The position numbers and the translations under genes are program-made. Below the pieces are notes generated by a model. The model ran no database searches. It saw nothing but the letters and a program-made list of their open reading frames with translations, and was not told the origin of the DNA. Positions 50,433 to 59,874 of a DNA stretch of 64,000 bases are shown one piece after another. The stretch comes from Chloroflexi bacterium HGW-Chloroflexi-6 (GTDB lineage Bacteria > Chloroflexota > Anaerolineae > Anaerolineales > Villigracilaceae): the NCBI GenBank assembly GCA_002840685.1, contig PHBU01000002.1:186001-250000 (forward strand), written 5' to 3'. Each line of letters begins with the position of its first letter. Positions within the stretch are counted from its first letter, which is position 1.

Positions 50433-51841
50433 TAAAATCCCTGGTAGACAAAGCCGGATAGATCTGCGCCGGATGCAGAAAAAAGAATGAGCACAAGAAC
50501 CGCCAGAGCCAGCCCCCAGGCTTGAGATGCGGGTTTCCATTGAACGAAGAAGTCAACCTCGTTTGTGCGATATTCCTGCCAGTCAATGAAGAGTGACAGG
50601 AACAGGGGCAGACCGAGGTCGAATATGGAGAATTCTGGCAAGGTGGCGAATCCAAACGGAGGCAGCAGGCCACGGTAGTAGGTGAATGCCGTCCCCAGGC
50701 TGGATGCTCCAAAGGCGACCCAGGCCAGGCTGGTAAAAATAAAAATGAAAACAGGCAAGATGATTTGTGCGAGCCGGTTTTCTTTTAATCTTGGTAGAAA
50801 ACGATTGAGCGCAAATTCTTGAAAGATCAGATACGCTCCGTGCAGCCCACCCCAGAACAGCATGGAAAGGTAACTGCCATGCCACAATCCGCTGGCAAGC
50901 ATGGTCACGAGCGGCGGAAAAATCACGGTCAGACTTTGCGGCAATTTGGCTTTGAGCATACTGCGCCGGATGGGAAAGAAGATGTAATCGCGCAGCCAGC
51001 CTGACAGGCTGATATGCCAGCGGTTCCAGAAATCGCTGAAAGAGTTTGCAAAGAATGGCTGGCGAAAGTTGACCGTCAGTTCGATGCCAAACAACAGGCT
51101 GACTCCGCGCACGATGGAACTGTATCCGGCGAAATCGTTATAGAGAATGAAGGCGAAGACCAGCAGGCCGATCAGTTTTTCACTAAAAACGAACTCGACA
51201 GGTTTGGAAAATAGATCGGCAGATTGCACCAGGCGCAGGTGGTCCGCGATCACAACTTTTCGCAGCAGGCCGATCAGGATCAGGCCCAGTCCGCGCCCAA
51301 AGCTCAGGTTATCAACCTGGCGTTCGCGGCCCAGTTGGACAAAAAAAGCGGCCGGGCGTTCGAGCGGGCCTGAGAGTAGTTTGGGAAAATAAGCAAGATA
51401 GAGTGCAAGATCGGCCAATGAAGCGCCGGCCAGCTTGGGGGCGCGTGCCAGATCGACCAGGTAGGAAATGGCTTGCAGGATGTAAAACGAGAACCCGATC
51501 GGCAGGAGCAAGGCTGTTGTAGCGGCAGGCAGGCCCAGAGTGGCGAGGAGCGAGTCGCCGTAAGGGCCGACCAGCATTTTGAGCAGGAGCAGGGCCGAAG
51601 CGTTGAGTCCGATCCCGATCCACAAAAAGATCCGGCCGTTGCCCCTGGCGATGCGTTGGCCGAGCAGATAGTTGAGGATCGTCAGCCCGGCCAGAGTGGC
51701 GGCAAATTGCCAGCCCCAGGTGATGTAAAAGATATAGGATGCGGCCAACAGCCACAGGTTTTGAGCGCGGCGAGTCAGCAAAGCATAAACGACCAAGACG
51801 GCGACAACGAAAACGAGGAATTGGGTTGAGACGATTTCCAT
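50432..51841 (-). CDS. MBOAT family membrane-bound O-acyltransferase
   Basis: 469 aa, about ten transmembrane helices. AlgI/DltB-type signature: 'GFSFYILQAISYLVDLAR' and 'YLAYFPKLLSGPLERPAAFF', 'FWNRWHISLSGWLRDYIFFP', catalytic His in 'LWHGSYLSMLFWGGLHGAYL'. Moves acyl (usually acetyl) groups to a partner for transfer to extracellular polymers. The gene upstream, an SGNH-like protein, is the expected partner; they are 3 bp apart. Confidence 0.92.
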   Translation of the reverse strand: MEIVSTQFLVFVVAVLVVYALLTRRAQNLWLLAASYIFYITWGWQFAATLAGLTILNYLLGQRIARGNGRIFLWIGIGLNASALLLLKMLVGPYGDSLLATLGLPAATTALLLPIGFSFYILQAISYLVDLARAPKLAGASLADLALYLAYFPKLLSGPLERPAAFFVQLGRERQVDNLSFGRGLGLILIGLLRKVVIADHLRLVQSADLFSKPVEFVFSEKLIGLLVFAFILYNDFAGYSSIVRGVSLLFGIELTVNFRQPFFANSFSDFWNRWHISLSGWLRDYIFFPIRRSMLKAKLPQSLTVIFPPLVTMLASGLWHGSYLSMLFWGGLHGAYLIFQEFALNRFLPRLKENRLAQIILPVFIFIFTSLAWVAFGASSLGTAFTYYRGLLPPFGFATLPEFSIFDLGLPLFLSLFIDWQEYRTNEVDFFVQWKPASQAWGLALAVLVLILFSASGADLSGFVYQGF

Positions 51842-51844
51842 GAA

Positions 51845-52897
51845 TTACTTGAAAAGCTCCGGGTTTTCAGCAAGTTTTTCGGCAACCCATTGACTCAAGA
51901 TGGGCGAACCGACTGTATTCAAATGCAGCCAATCGAACCAGCCAGCCTCTGGGATTTGTTTTCCTATTTCCAGTGTGCGCCAAAGCGGGATGTTTTTGGC
52001 CCCAAGATAGGCTTCCAGGTTTGCCATGTAATCTTGTTCATAGTGCTGAATGGATGGATCTTGTCTGTCAAGATTGATAATCGAAAATGCGGGAGCTTCT
52101 ATGAATATGAATTTGGTACCAAGGTTTTCCAGGGCGGTTAATCTATCCAGGTCCGTGTAAGTTTTCCCAGATACCCAAACGTTTTGCAAGTTTTCATCGT
52201 TTTCCAATAGCCAGTTGCGAGGGTAGGGTTGGTTGAGACCGGCTATTCTTGAATAGCCACCCGCCGTGATCGGCTCTGTTTCGTATCCCATTTTGTCTCG
52301 ATTGGCCAGGGTTTGCCAGTATTGCCATGTGTTCAAATAGCGTAACGTGTAGGTGTTGACTAGCAGCCAGTTTTCCGGCGTGATATTTCCGCGATGATAG
52401 TTAACCCAGGGGTTGCGTTCCAACTGTTTGACGGTGTATTCGTGATCCATCAAATCGCGTGGAATGAGAATGAACAAAACAACATCCGGTTGGTAGCGCC
52501 GAACGATCGCTTCGGCAATCGGGACAGCGTTCTCCGCTGTCAAGGCTGGGATGCCGATATTGAAACAATGGATTTTTTGCCCGGTTTCGTTTTGATAGGC
52601 TGTTTCGATCACTGCCGGGTCGAGGTCTGAATTTGCAACTGAACTGCCTAAAACTAGGCAGTCGAGCTGTCCGTTGCGGCGCACCTGACTTTCAAGGGCG
52701 TAAATTTTGTAATCGAAATAGAAATTATCAGAGCCAAGGCTTGGGAAGGAGATCGGAATAAAGAACAGCCGGGCTGCGACTTCGATAAACGAACCAAGCC
52801 CCAGAACCAAACCCAGCAAAACCAAAAGTCCGCGCAGAAGGGCGGTTTTGTGCAGCGCTTTCAGTTGGTAGGTGTCAGTAGAAAAAATTGTGCGCAT
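51845..52897 (-). CDS. SGNH-hydrolase-like membrane-anchored protein, MBOAT partner
   Basis: 350 aa. One N-terminal transmembrane helix (about residues 20-42), then an extracytoplasmic domain with 'LVLGSSVANSDLDP' (likely catalytic Ser block), 'CFNIGIPALTAENAVPIAEA' (G block region), 'DVVLFILIPRDL' and C-terminal 'FDWLHLNTVGSPI' (Asp and His of block V). This is the layout of DltD/AlgX-like acyl transfer partners. Shares one base with the recJ stop (TAATG). Confidence 0.75.
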   Translation of the reverse strand: MRTIFSTDTYQLKALHKTALLRGLLVLLGLVLGLGSFIEVAARLFFIPISFPSLGSDNFYFDYKIYALESQVRRNGQLDCLVLGSSVANSDLDPAVIETAYQNETGQKIHCFNIGIPALTAENAVPIAEAIVRRYQPDVVLFILIPRDLMDHEYTVKQLERNPWVNYHRGNITPENWLLVNTYTLRYLNTWQYWQTLANRDKMGYETEPITAGGYSRIAGLNQPYPRNWLLENDENLQNVWVSGKTYTDLDRLTALENLGTKFIFIEAPAFSIINLDRQDPSIQHYEQDYMANLEAYLGAKNIPLWRTLEIGKQIPEAGWFDWLHLNTVGSPILSQWVAEKLAENPELFK

Positions 52898-54603
52898 TAA
52901 TCTTTCAACCCGGCGGGCTTTAAGTCTTTAACGTTCAGTTGGAGTGTTGTTCGCCCGTTGTATTCGTTGGTTTCCAGGGTGTACATCAGGTCGATGCGCT
53001 CGGGAAGTTTTCCAGCCCATTCGCCAAGACGGAAGGCGATCGCGTCGAAGCTGACTTTGCCGTCGCTGACGGTTAATTTCAGGTGTTTGGCGTCGGCGCC
53101 GACGGCGCGGTGGTTAACCACGCGCACATTGCGCGAAACGAAGACCGCACCGGGGTTGCCGTAGCCGGTCGGTTCAAGATAGTCCAGATAGCGCAGCAGA
53201 TCGCTCGTCATTTCGGCTAATGGCGCTTCTGCGTCAGCCAGCAGGCTGTGACGCAGATCTTTGCCATCCAATTCGCGGGCGGCGATTTCGCGCAAGCGGG
53301 ATTTGAGCGTATCCAGATTTTCGTTGCGGACGGTGAAACCTGCCGCGGCAGCGTGACCACCGTGCCGGATCAGCAAGTCGGCGCACTGGTCGAGGGCCTG
53401 GGTGATGTGAAATTCGGGGATGGAGCGGCACGAACAGCGCGTTTCTCCCTTTTCGGGATCGCTGTGCCCGACGATGGATGGGCGATAGTAGGTTTCTGTC
53501 AGACGGGCGGCGGCCAGGCCGACCACCCCGGCGTTGAAATCGTCGGCGACTGCAAACAAGATTTGCGGGTCGGGATCTTCGGCCAGGGCCAGGGCTTCGG
53601 CCTCAGCCTGGATTTTGCGGGTCATCTGTTGGCGCTGCCCGTTTTGGATGTTGAGTTGCTGGGCCAGCATCCCGGCTTCGGCGGGGTCGCTTGTCGTCAA
53701 TAGTTTGTACGAATCGATGGCAGTATCGAGCCGGCCGGATGCGTTCAGGCGCGGGCCGAGCGCAAAGCCGATGTTGATGGCGGTCACTTTTTGCAAGGAG
53801 ATGTTAGCCATGGCTGCCAACGAAAGCAAACCCTGGCGGGCTGAGTTGCGCATTTGGCGCAATCCGCCGCGCACCAAGTGACGGTTTTCACCGGTTAATG
53901 GGGCCAGGTCGGCGACCGTGCCGAGGGCGACCAGATCGAGCAGGTTATAGAGTTCGAGGTCGGTTGATTTAAAGGTGCTATAAAGCGCTTCGACGATCTT
54001 GTAGGCGATTCCGACCCCGGCCAGATATTTTTCGGGATAGTTGTCGCCTTCCTGCTTGGGATTGATCACCGCCAGGGCTTGCGGCAATTCGCCTGCTGGT
54101 TCGTGGTGGTCGGTGACGATCAGATCGAGGCCGATCGATTTGGCGTGGGCCGCCTCGGCCGGGGAGCGAATCCCACAGTCCACGCTGATTACCAGGTTGA
54201 CCCCATCAGCCAGGAGCGTATCGAGCGCCTCGTTGTTCAGTCCATAGCCTTCATCAAAACGGTTGGGAATGTATTCGCGGACACTGCCGCCCAGGGCTCG
54301 CAGGGCCTGCACGAGCAGGGATGTGGCCGTGACGCCGTCCACATCATAGTCACCGTAAATGGCGATTTGTTCGCGGCTTTCCAGGGCGCGGCGGATACGC
54401 GCGACAGCCTTATCCATATCTTTCATCAGGAAAGGGTTGGTATCGAAGGTCAGTTCTGCCCGCAGAAAGGAGCTGGCCGCCTCGCGGGTACTGATTCCAC
54501 GATTAAATAAAATCTGGCGCAGGGCAGGCGGATGGGCGGCCAATTCAAGGTCGGCTTGAGGGGTGAGCGGAGGCGGGATGATCCAGCGTTTTGAGTGAGA
54601 CAT
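52897..54603 (-). CDS. recJ: Single-stranded-DNA-specific exonuclease RecJ
   Basis: 568 aa from the ATG at 54603. DHH phosphoesterase motifs: 'IAIYGDYDVDGVTATSLL' (motif I), 'VISVDCGI', 'LIVTDHHEP' (DHH), 'GVGIAYKIVEAL'; DHHA1 domain with 'GGHAAAAGFTV'; C-terminal OB-fold ('AVFVSRNVRVVNHRAVGADA'). 5'-3' ssDNA exonuclease for recombination and mismatch repair. First gene of the overlapping five-gene unit; divergent from the plus-strand genes at 54678. Confidence 0.94.
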   Translation of the reverse strand: MSHSKRWIIPPPLTPQADLELAAHPPALRQILFNRGISTREAASSFLRAELTFDTNPFLMKDMDKAVARIRRALESREQIAIYGDYDVDGVTATSLLVQALRALGGSVREYIPNRFDEGYGLNNEALDTLLADGVNLVISVDCGIRSPAEAAHAKSIGLDLIVTDHHEPAGELPQALAVINPKQEGDNYPEKYLAGVGIAYKIVEALYSTFKSTDLELYNLLDLVALGTVADLAPLTGENRHLVRGGLRQMRNSARQGLLSLAAMANISLQKVTAINIGFALGPRLNASGRLDTAIDSYKLLTTSDPAEAGMLAQQLNIQNGQRQQMTRKIQAEAEALALAEDPDPQILFAVADDFNAGVVGLAAARLTETYYRPSIVGHSDPEKGETRCSCRSIPEFHITQALDQCADLLIRHGGHAAAAGFTVRNENLDTLKSRLREIAARELDGKDLRHSLLADAEAPLAEMTSDLLRYLDYLEPTGYGNPGAVFVSRNVRVVNHRAVGADAKHLKLTVSDGKVSFDAIAFRLGEWAGKLPERIDLMYTLETNEYNGRTTLQLNVKDLKPAGLKD

Positions 54604-54677
54604 GCGGAAAAGTATAAACGTGGATGGAGGGGCGGGCAAGGGCTATTGTATAATTGGGTGACATTCAGGAGCCCGCT

Positions 54678-55205
54678 ATGTACACCCTTCAATCAGATGA
54701 AAAATTGACATCGATCATGGTTTATAGCAAGGATAGATTTATTCGCGGCGAGGTGGTTACCAAAGATTCGATCATGGTTAGTCGTTGGCTGCGCACCCAG
54801 GGCGCGCCGACTTACCTGCACATTCTTAAAGCCAGCGTGCTCACTTTGAGTGCTGGCCCGGCGCGTGTCAATAATTTTGAAGAGGTGTATTTTCCAACGG
54901 CCGAATGCCTGGTTTTTCATCTGACCCCACCCAAAAGCGACCCGCTTGATTATGATGCTGATGAGCAAAATCGTTTGATGCAGCCGCTGACCTTGCTGGC
55001 AGGTTCTTTTGTCGTTCAGGGCAAGCTGCGTGTTTCAGCCATGACAGATTTTGCTACTTCTTTGGAAGGAAATCGCCTGACCTGGCTTTCGTTTTATGAG
55101 ATTTCCATCAGCAACCCGGCGCTACCGCAAATGCGTGTTGATGTGCCCATGGCTCTTATCAATGCGGCGCATATCACCTATGGTATGGGTGTTGTGCAAT
55201 CTTGA
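54678..55205 (+). CDS. Conserved-looking hypothetical protein, 175 aa
   Basis: ATG at 54678 with CAGGAGCCCGCT upstream (the track starts 8 codons earlier at a GTG). Soluble, mixed alpha/beta. 'IMVYSKDRFIRGEVVTKDSI', 'YLHILKASVLTLSAG' and 'PTAECLVFHLTPPKSDPLDY' look like a duplicated Sm-like/PilZ-like small barrel, but no family is certain. Divergent from recJ. Confidence 0.7.
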   Translation: MYTLQSDEKLTSIMVYSKDRFIRGEVVTKDSIMVSRWLRTQGAPTYLHILKASVLTLSAGPARVNNFEEVYFPTAECLVFHLTPPKSDPLDYDADEQNRLMQPLTLLAGSFVVQGKLRVSAMTDFATSLEGNRLTWLSFYEISISNPALPQMRVDVPMALINAAHITYGMGVVQS

Positions 55206-55549
55206 GAAGCGCCATTGTTCGAAGCAGAAGGCGAAGTGGCTCCGCTCAGAACTTATGCAATCTATCTACGTGTCCCGTTCGCCACTCCGCCAGTCATAGA
55301 GGGATTTCTCAGTAATAGAAAACAGCTTCTGCCATTACAAAACACGCCAATCGCTGTCAGTTCAAGCGGCCTGGTGTGTTTTTGTTTTTATCGTGGAGTT
55401 GGCTACAGAGAGAATGGCCTTTGAGTGGCGAACCATCGAGTATATTAAGCGATGAATATTGGACAAAAATACTCCTATTGACTTTGCAGAATTAATGTTC
55501 TAAAATAAAAGCATCTTACAGGTTTTTATCTCCCAAGGAGTAGAAAAAA
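55206..55549. other. Gene-poor interval before the glyoxalase-family gene
   Basis: A 69 aa track ORF (55215-55424, TTG start) lacks a ribosome site and family and is probably not a gene. The interval ends with the promoter at 55478-55506. Confidence 0.5.
55478..55506 (+). promoter_or_regulatory. Predicted promoter of the small-gene cluster
   Basis: TTGACT (5/6), 17 bp spacer, TAAAAT (5/6), 43 bases before the ATG of the PhnB-like gene; a CAAGGAG ribosome site follows. Confidence 0.7.
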
Positions 55550-56026
55550 ATGCAAAAAATCCGCACCTTTCTCTGGTTCGATGATCAGGCTGAAGATGCT
55601 GTTAATTTTTACACTTCCCTCTTTAAAAACTCCAAAATTTTGGAAGTCAACCGTTACAGCGAGGCTGGCCCTGGTCCGGCGGGCCAGGTAATGGTGATCA
55701 ATTTTGAACTCGAAGGGCGGGAATTTACCGCCCTTAACGGCGGACCACACTTCAAATTCAACGAGGCTATTTCGCTGGTAGTCAACTGCGAAAACCAGGC
55801 TGAAGTTGACCATTTTTGGGAAAATCTGATCGCTGATGGTGGCCAGGAAAGCATGTGCGGCTGGCTTAAAGACAAATTCGGTCTGTCGTGGCAGATTGTC
55901 CCCGCCGCGCTGGGCGGCCTGATCGGCGGCCCGGACCCGGCCGGGGCTCAAAGGGCTACCCAGGCCATGCTCCAGATGCATAAACTCGATATCGCCGCGC
56001 TAGAGCGCGCTTACGAGGGCCGATGA
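55550..56026 (+). CDS. Glyoxalase/PhnB-like (VOC superfamily, 3-dmu-9_3-mt) protein
   Basis: 158 aa. 'QKIRTFLWFDDQAEDAVNFY', 'SLFKNSKILEVNRYSEAGPG', 'VMVINFELEGREFTALNGGP' and 'CGWLKDKFGLSWQIVP' are the standard blocks of the PhnB/3-demethylubiquinone-methyltransferase-like subfamily. Metal-binding or small-molecule binding; reaction unknown. ATGA overlap with the DUF3224 gene. Confidence 0.9.
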   Translation: MQKIRTFLWFDDQAEDAVNFYTSLFKNSKILEVNRYSEAGPGPAGQVMVINFELEGREFTALNGGPHFKFNEAISLVVNCENQAEVDHFWENLIADGGQESMCGWLKDKFGLSWQIVPAALGGLIGGPDPAGAQRATQAMLQMHKLDIAALERAYEGR

Positions 56027-56424
56027 ACGCCATCGGTCAAGCCACATTCGCAACAAAAAACTGGGACGAAAAGCCCTACTCCGAAATCGACGCAGGGCGC
56101 AAACTCAACCGCGTTCAGGCCACCTTTACCTACAATGGCGATATTGAAGGCGAAGGCACGCTGGAGTATTTGATGGCTTATAGCCCGGATGGGACTGGTA
56201 GCTTTGTGGGTCTGGAACGCATCGTTGGACGGATCGGCAACCGCAGCGGGAGCTTTGTCGCCCAACATACCGGCACCTTCGACCCAAAATCGGTGAGCAC
56301 GCACTGGGAGTTTGTTCCTGGTCTGGGCACGGAAGCGCTCGAAGGGCTGGTCGGCGGCGGAGAATTAAAACTGGAAGGGCACGGGCCGTATCCGTTTTCC
56401 TTTCAGTATGACTTTGATCAGTAA
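56023..56424 (+). CDS. DUF3224 protein, 133 aa
   Basis: Single DUF3224 barrel: 'ATFATKNWDEKPYSEIDAGR', 'TFTYNGDIEGEGTLEYLMAY', 'FVGLERIVGRIGNRSGSFVA', 'HTGTFDPKSV', 'GTEALEGLVGGGEL'. Related to allene-oxide-cyclase-like barrels; function unknown. Overlaps the preceding gene by four bases. Confidence 0.85.
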   Translation: MNAIGQATFATKNWDEKPYSEIDAGRKLNRVQATFTYNGDIEGEGTLEYLMAYSPDGTGSFVGLERIVGRIGNRSGSFVAQHTGTFDPKSVSTHWEFVPGLGTEALEGLVGGGELKLEGHGPYPFSFQYDFDQ

Positions 56425-56442
56425 ATTTTTCGGAGAAAAATC

Positions 56443-57558
56443 ATGAGCAGTGTTCGTGTTTTGGTTGGCACGCGCAAAGGCGCATTTATCCTGACATCTG
56501 ACGCCAGACGCAAAGATTGGAGCGTCAGCGGTCCGCACTTTGCGGGCTGGGAGATATATCATATCAACGGCTCCCCCGCCGATCCTAACCGACTTTATGC
56601 TTCGCAATCGAGCGGCTGGTTTGGGCAATTGATCCAACGTTCGGATGACGGCGGGCAGACCTGGGGCCCGGTTGACAACAAATTTGTCTATGACGGCATC
56701 CTTGGCACGCACCAGTGGTTTGACGGCACTCAGCATCCCTGGGAATTCAAGCGTGTCTGGAACATCCAGCCCTCGCTGACCGACCCGGATACGGTCTATG
56801 CCGGGGTTGAAGATGCGGCCCTATTCCGCTCAACGGATGGCGGCCAAAGCTGGCAGGAACTCCCCGGATTGCGCGCAGCCAAGGGGCACCTGTGGCAGCC
56901 CGGGGCTGGCGGGATGTGCCTGCACACGATCCTGCTCGACCCCGCGAATGCTGATCGTCTTTTTGTTGCCATCTCGGCGGCGGGCGCCTTTCGCAGCGAT
57001 GATAGCGGCCAGACCTGGCTGCCGATCAACCGCGGTCTGAGATCTGATTACGAACTGCCTGACCCGGATGCCGATGTTGGCCACTGCGTTCATAACCTGG
57101 CCATGCACCCCTCCCGCCCCGGCGTGCTGTTCATGCAAAAGCATTGGGATGTGATGCGCAGCGACGATGCTGGCAATCTGTGGAGCGAAGTCAGCGGCAA
57201 TCTGCCGAGCGACTTTGGTTTCCCGATCGCCGTCCATGCTCATGAACCGGAGACTATTTACGTTGTCCCGATCAAGAGCGATTCTGAGCATTTCCCGCCC
57301 GATGGAAAATTGCGCGTCTATCGCAGCCGCAGCGGGGGTAATGAGTGGGAGGCTCTGACCAATGGTCTGCCGCAGAGCGATTGCTACGTCAACGTGCTGC
57401 GCAGCGCCCTTGCCGTGGATAAACTTGATTCATGCGGCATTTACTTTGGTACCACCGGCGGTCAGGTCTACGCCTCCGCCGACTCTGGTGACAGCTGGTC
57501 CCCGATTGTTCGCGATTTACCAGCCGTGTTATCGGTCGAAGTGCAAACTCTGCCATGA
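56443..57558 (+). CDS. BNR/sialidase-like beta-propeller protein
   Basis: 371 aa, cytoplasmic-looking (no signal peptide). Repeated BNR/Asp-box-like strands: '[16 protein letters not shown]', '[16 protein letters not shown]', '[17 protein letters not shown]', '[20 protein letters not shown]', '[14 protein letters not shown]', giving a 6-7 bladed propeller. Lacks sialidase catalytic residues, so a binding role is more likely. Overlaps by ATGA with a MoaD/ThiS-type gene, a pairing I recall in other bacteria. Confidence 0.85.
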   Translation: MSSVRVLVGTRKGAFILTSDARRKDWSVSGPHFAGWEIYHINGSPADPNRLYASQSSGWFGQLIQRSDDGGQTWGPVDNKFVYDGILGTHQWFDGTQHPWEFKRVWNIQPSLTDPDTVYAGVEDAALFRSTDGGQSWQELPGLRAAKGHLWQPGAGGMCLHTILLDPANADRLFVAISAAGAFRSDDSGQTWLPINRGLRSDYELPDPDADVGHCVHNLAMHPSRPGVLFMQKHWDVMRSDDAGNLWSEVSGNLPSDFGFPIAVHAHEPETIYVVPIKSDSEHFPPDGKLRVYRSRSGGNEWEALTNGLPQSDCYVNVLRSALAVDKLDSCGIYFGTTGGQVYASADSGDSWSPIVRDLPAVLSVEVQTLP

Positions 57559-57851
57559 TCCGTGTCACGCTTCCGCATCATTTGCGCCAGTTGGCTAATG
57601 TCAGCGGCGAAATCGCGCTCAAGGTCGAGGGCCAAATCACCCAGCGCTCGATTTTGGATGCCCTGGAAGGCTGCTACCCGATGTTGCGCGGCACGATCCG
57701 TGATCAGATTACCCACGAGCGGAGGGCGTTTATCCGTTTTTTTGCCTGCGGGCAGGATCTGTCGCTGGAATCTCCCGATGCGCCGCTGCCCGACCAGGTT
57801 GTGAGCGGCGCAGAGAAGTTCATGATTGTTGGCGCAATGGCTGGAGGATAG
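57555..57851 (+). CDS. MoaD/ThiS-family sulfur-carrier-like protein
   Basis: 98 aa, beta-grasp. '[20 protein letters not shown]', '[20 protein letters not shown]', '[13 protein letters not shown]' and the C-terminus 'VGAMAGG'. The terminal Gly-Gly is what E1-like enzymes adenylate and turn into a thiocarboxylate in MoaD/ThiS. No moaE, thiG or E1 enzyme is nearby. Coupled to the BNR gene. Confidence 0.85.
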   Translation: MIRVTLPHHLRQLANVSGEIALKVEGQITQRSILDALEGCYPMLRGTIRDQITHERRAFIRFFACGQDLSLESPDAPLPDQVVSGAEKFMIVGAMAGG

Positions 57852-57860
57852 GAATCTTCT

Positions 57861-58073
57861 ATGAACGATCAATCGGAAAATAACCTCCCCAAATTATCTC
57901 AACCCGCGCAGCGTGCCCTGGCTGGGGCTGGGATTCGGCGTGTTGAGCAGTTGACCGGCTACGATGAGTCTGAGATCCGCCAGTTGCACGGGATTGGCCC
58001 CAAGGCGCTGAAAACGCTCCGCGAAGCGTTGGCGGCCCGGGGTTTATCCTTCAAGAAGGAGGCCACAGAATGA
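57861..58073 (+). CDS. Helix-hairpin-helix / RNAP-alpha-CTD-like small protein, 70 aa
   Basis: 'LSQPAQRALAGAGIRRVEQL', then 'IRQLHGIGPKALKTLREALA' and 'RGLSFKKE': a helix-hairpin-helix with G-I-G-P-K, common as a stand-alone domain in clusters like this. Possibly nucleic-acid or protein binding. ATGA overlap with the YdeI-like gene. Confidence 0.85.
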   Translation: MNDQSENNLPKLSQPAQRALAGAGIRRVEQLTGYDESEIRQLHGIGPKALKTLREALAARGLSFKKEATE

Positions 58074-58513
58074 AAGCAAGCTACACCACCATCGTATGGG
58101 CCGAAGGCAATAACACCGGCTTGGAGGTGCCCGCGGATATCATTGCCACGTTGGGCAGTTCAAAAAGACCACCTGTGATCGTGTCGCTGGCCGGCTATAG
58201 CTATCGCAGCACGGTGGCCGTAATGGGTGGAGTGTTCATGATCCCGCTCAGCAAAGCCAACCGCGAAGCAGCAGGCGTCAAGGGTGGAGATCAGGTGGAA
58301 GTAATCCTGGAGTTGGATATGGCCCCACGCACCGTTGACCTGCCTGATGATCTGGCTGCAGCGTTGGATGCCAAACCCGGCGCGCGGGCCGCCTTTGATG
58401 CGACTGCGCCATCCATGCGCAAAGAATTCGTCCGCCAGGTGGAAAGCGCCAAGGCTGCCGAAACCCGCACGCGGCGGATCGCCGCTATTGTTGAGAAGTT
58501 GATTGCTGCTTGA
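58070..58513 (+). CDS. DUF1905 / YdeI-OmpD-associated family protein
   Basis: 147 aa. N-terminal DUF1905 barrel ('EVPADIIATLGSSKRPPVIV', 'YRSTVAVMGGVFMIPLSKAN', 'VKGGDQVEVILELDMAPRTV') and C-terminal YdeI-type helices ('MRKEFVRQVESAKAAETRTR'). Function unknown; family linked to bacteriocin protection in one case. Shares overlap with the HhH gene upstream. Confidence 0.88.
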   Translation: MKASYTTIVWAEGNNTGLEVPADIIATLGSSKRPPVIVSLAGYSYRSTVAVMGGVFMIPLSKANREAAGVKGGDQVEVILELDMAPRTVDLPDDLAAALDAKPGARAAFDATAPSMRKEFVRQVESAKAAETRTRRIAAIVEKLIAA

Positions 58514-58528
58514 GCAGAGGAACCGAAA

Positions 58529-59119
58529 ATGACACGCAAATTGAAGCTCCAGGTACAAATGAGTATTGATGGCTACATCTGCGGGCCAAACGACGAATTG
58601 GATTTTATGGTCTGGAATTGGGATGATCAACTAAAACAATATGTCACAAATTTAACCGAGCCGGTTGACTGCATTGTGTTGGGACGAAAACTGGCTCAGG
58701 GCTTTATTCCACATTGGGCAGGGGTGGCTGCCGACCCCGGCCACCCGGAACACAGCGCCGGGATCAAGTTCACCGACACACCCAAGGTTGTTTTCAGCCA
58801 AATGCTGGAAAAATCCGATTGGGCCAATACCGCGCTTGCCAAAAGCAGCCTGGTCGAGGAGATTACCCGGATCAAAAACCAGCCCGGCAAAGATATCATC
58901 GCTTATGGCGGTGCAACATTTGTTTCAGGGCTGGTGAAACATAACCTGATCGATGAGTACCACCTGTTCATCAATCCAGCGGCGATTGGTAACGGCCGGT
59001 CGATTTTCAATACGCTCAACCAACGGCGAAACCTGACCCTGGTTAAGGCCATAGCATTCCCCTGTGGGATTGTGGTGTTGAATTATGCGCCGAACCAGAG
59101 TGAAAACCGCGAAAGTTAA
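58529..59119 (+). CDS. Dihydrofolate reductase / RibD C-terminal family reductase
   Basis: 196 aa. 'KLQVQMSIDGYICGPNDELD', 'DCIVLGRKLAQGFIPHWA', 'DIIAYGGATFVSGLVKHNLI' and 'DEYHLFINPAAIGNGRSIFN' are the blocks of the RibD_C/YyaP-YwjB type. Likely NAD(P)H-dependent; not a true folA by these signatures. 15 bp after the YdeI-like gene. Confidence 0.9.
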   Translation: MTRKLKLQVQMSIDGYICGPNDELDFMVWNWDDQLKQYVTNLTEPVDCIVLGRKLAQGFIPHWAGVAADPGHPEHSAGIKFTDTPKVVFSQMLEKSDWANTALAKSSLVEEITRIKNQPGKDIIAYGGATFVSGLVKHNLIDEYHLFINPAAIGNGRSIFNTLNQRRNLTLVKAIAFPCGIVVLNYAPNQSENRES

Positions 59120-59146
59120 TCGACATCCACCAAACAGGATTGAACG

Positions 59147-59800
59147 ATGACAACTCAAAACCTTGCACATCCCCGCATTGTCACCAGGGACGAGTGGCAG
59201 ACAGCCAGGGAAATGTTGCTTGCGCATGAAAAAGAACTCACCAAGCAGCACGATCGGGTCAGTGCCGAGCGCCGCCGACTGCCAATGGTCAAACTTGAAA
59301 AAAACTACACGTTTCATGGTCCCGATGGAAAGCGAAGCCTTTACGATCTGTTCGATGGCCAGCATCAACTGATCGTGTATCATTTTATGTTCGACCCTGC
59401 CTGGGATGACGGCTGCATGGGCTGTACCGGATTTGTCAACGATCAGGGCGATCTATCCGAACTGCGCATGCGCAACACCCAGTTTGTGCTCATCTCGCGC
59501 GCGCCGTTGGAAAAGCTGCAAGCCTATAAGGCGCGCATGGGCTGGGAACGCCCCTGGTATTCGTCATTCGAGACCGATTTCAACGAAGACTTCCAGGTGA
59601 CTGTCGATGGCGGCGAAAGACATGGACTGAGTGTCTTTTTCCGGACCGATAATGATGTATTCCATACTTACTCGACCTACAAACGCGGCTGTGAATCGTT
59701 GAGCGATGTTTACAGACTGCTCGATTTGACCCCTTATGGACGCCAGGAAGACTGGGAGGAATCGCCTCCTGGCTGGCCACAGCGGCCAACCTACGGGTAA
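59147..59800 (+). CDS. DUF899 thioredoxin-like protein, 217 aa
   Basis: '[20 protein letters not shown]', '[20 protein letters not shown]', '[15 protein letters not shown]', '[19 protein letters not shown]', '[12 protein letters not shown]' and '[19 protein letters not shown]' are full DUF899 blocks. Thioredoxin fold, with 'GCMGCTG' at the redox-site position. Function unknown. Confidence 0.9.
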   Translation: MTTQNLAHPRIVTRDEWQTAREMLLAHEKELTKQHDRVSAERRRLPMVKLEKNYTFHGPDGKRSLYDLFDGQHQLIVYHFMFDPAWDDGCMGCTGFVNDQGDLSELRMRNTQFVLISRAPLEKLQAYKARMGWERPWYSSFETDFNEDFQVTVDGGERHGLSVFFRTDNDVFHTYSTYKRGCESLSDVYRLLDLTPYGRQEDWEESPPGWPQRPTYG

Positions 59801-59874
59801 GATGACTCCAATAGCGTTGCCCACGCTTTAAATATGGAGGTGTTTCCAATGCAAGTTAATAGAAGGAGATTTTT

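Noticed and set aside
55215-55424. 69 aa ORF (TTG start) after the 175 aa gene
   Set aside because: No ribosome site, no family, and interrupted relation to its neighbours; could be a decayed fragment but not supported as a gene.
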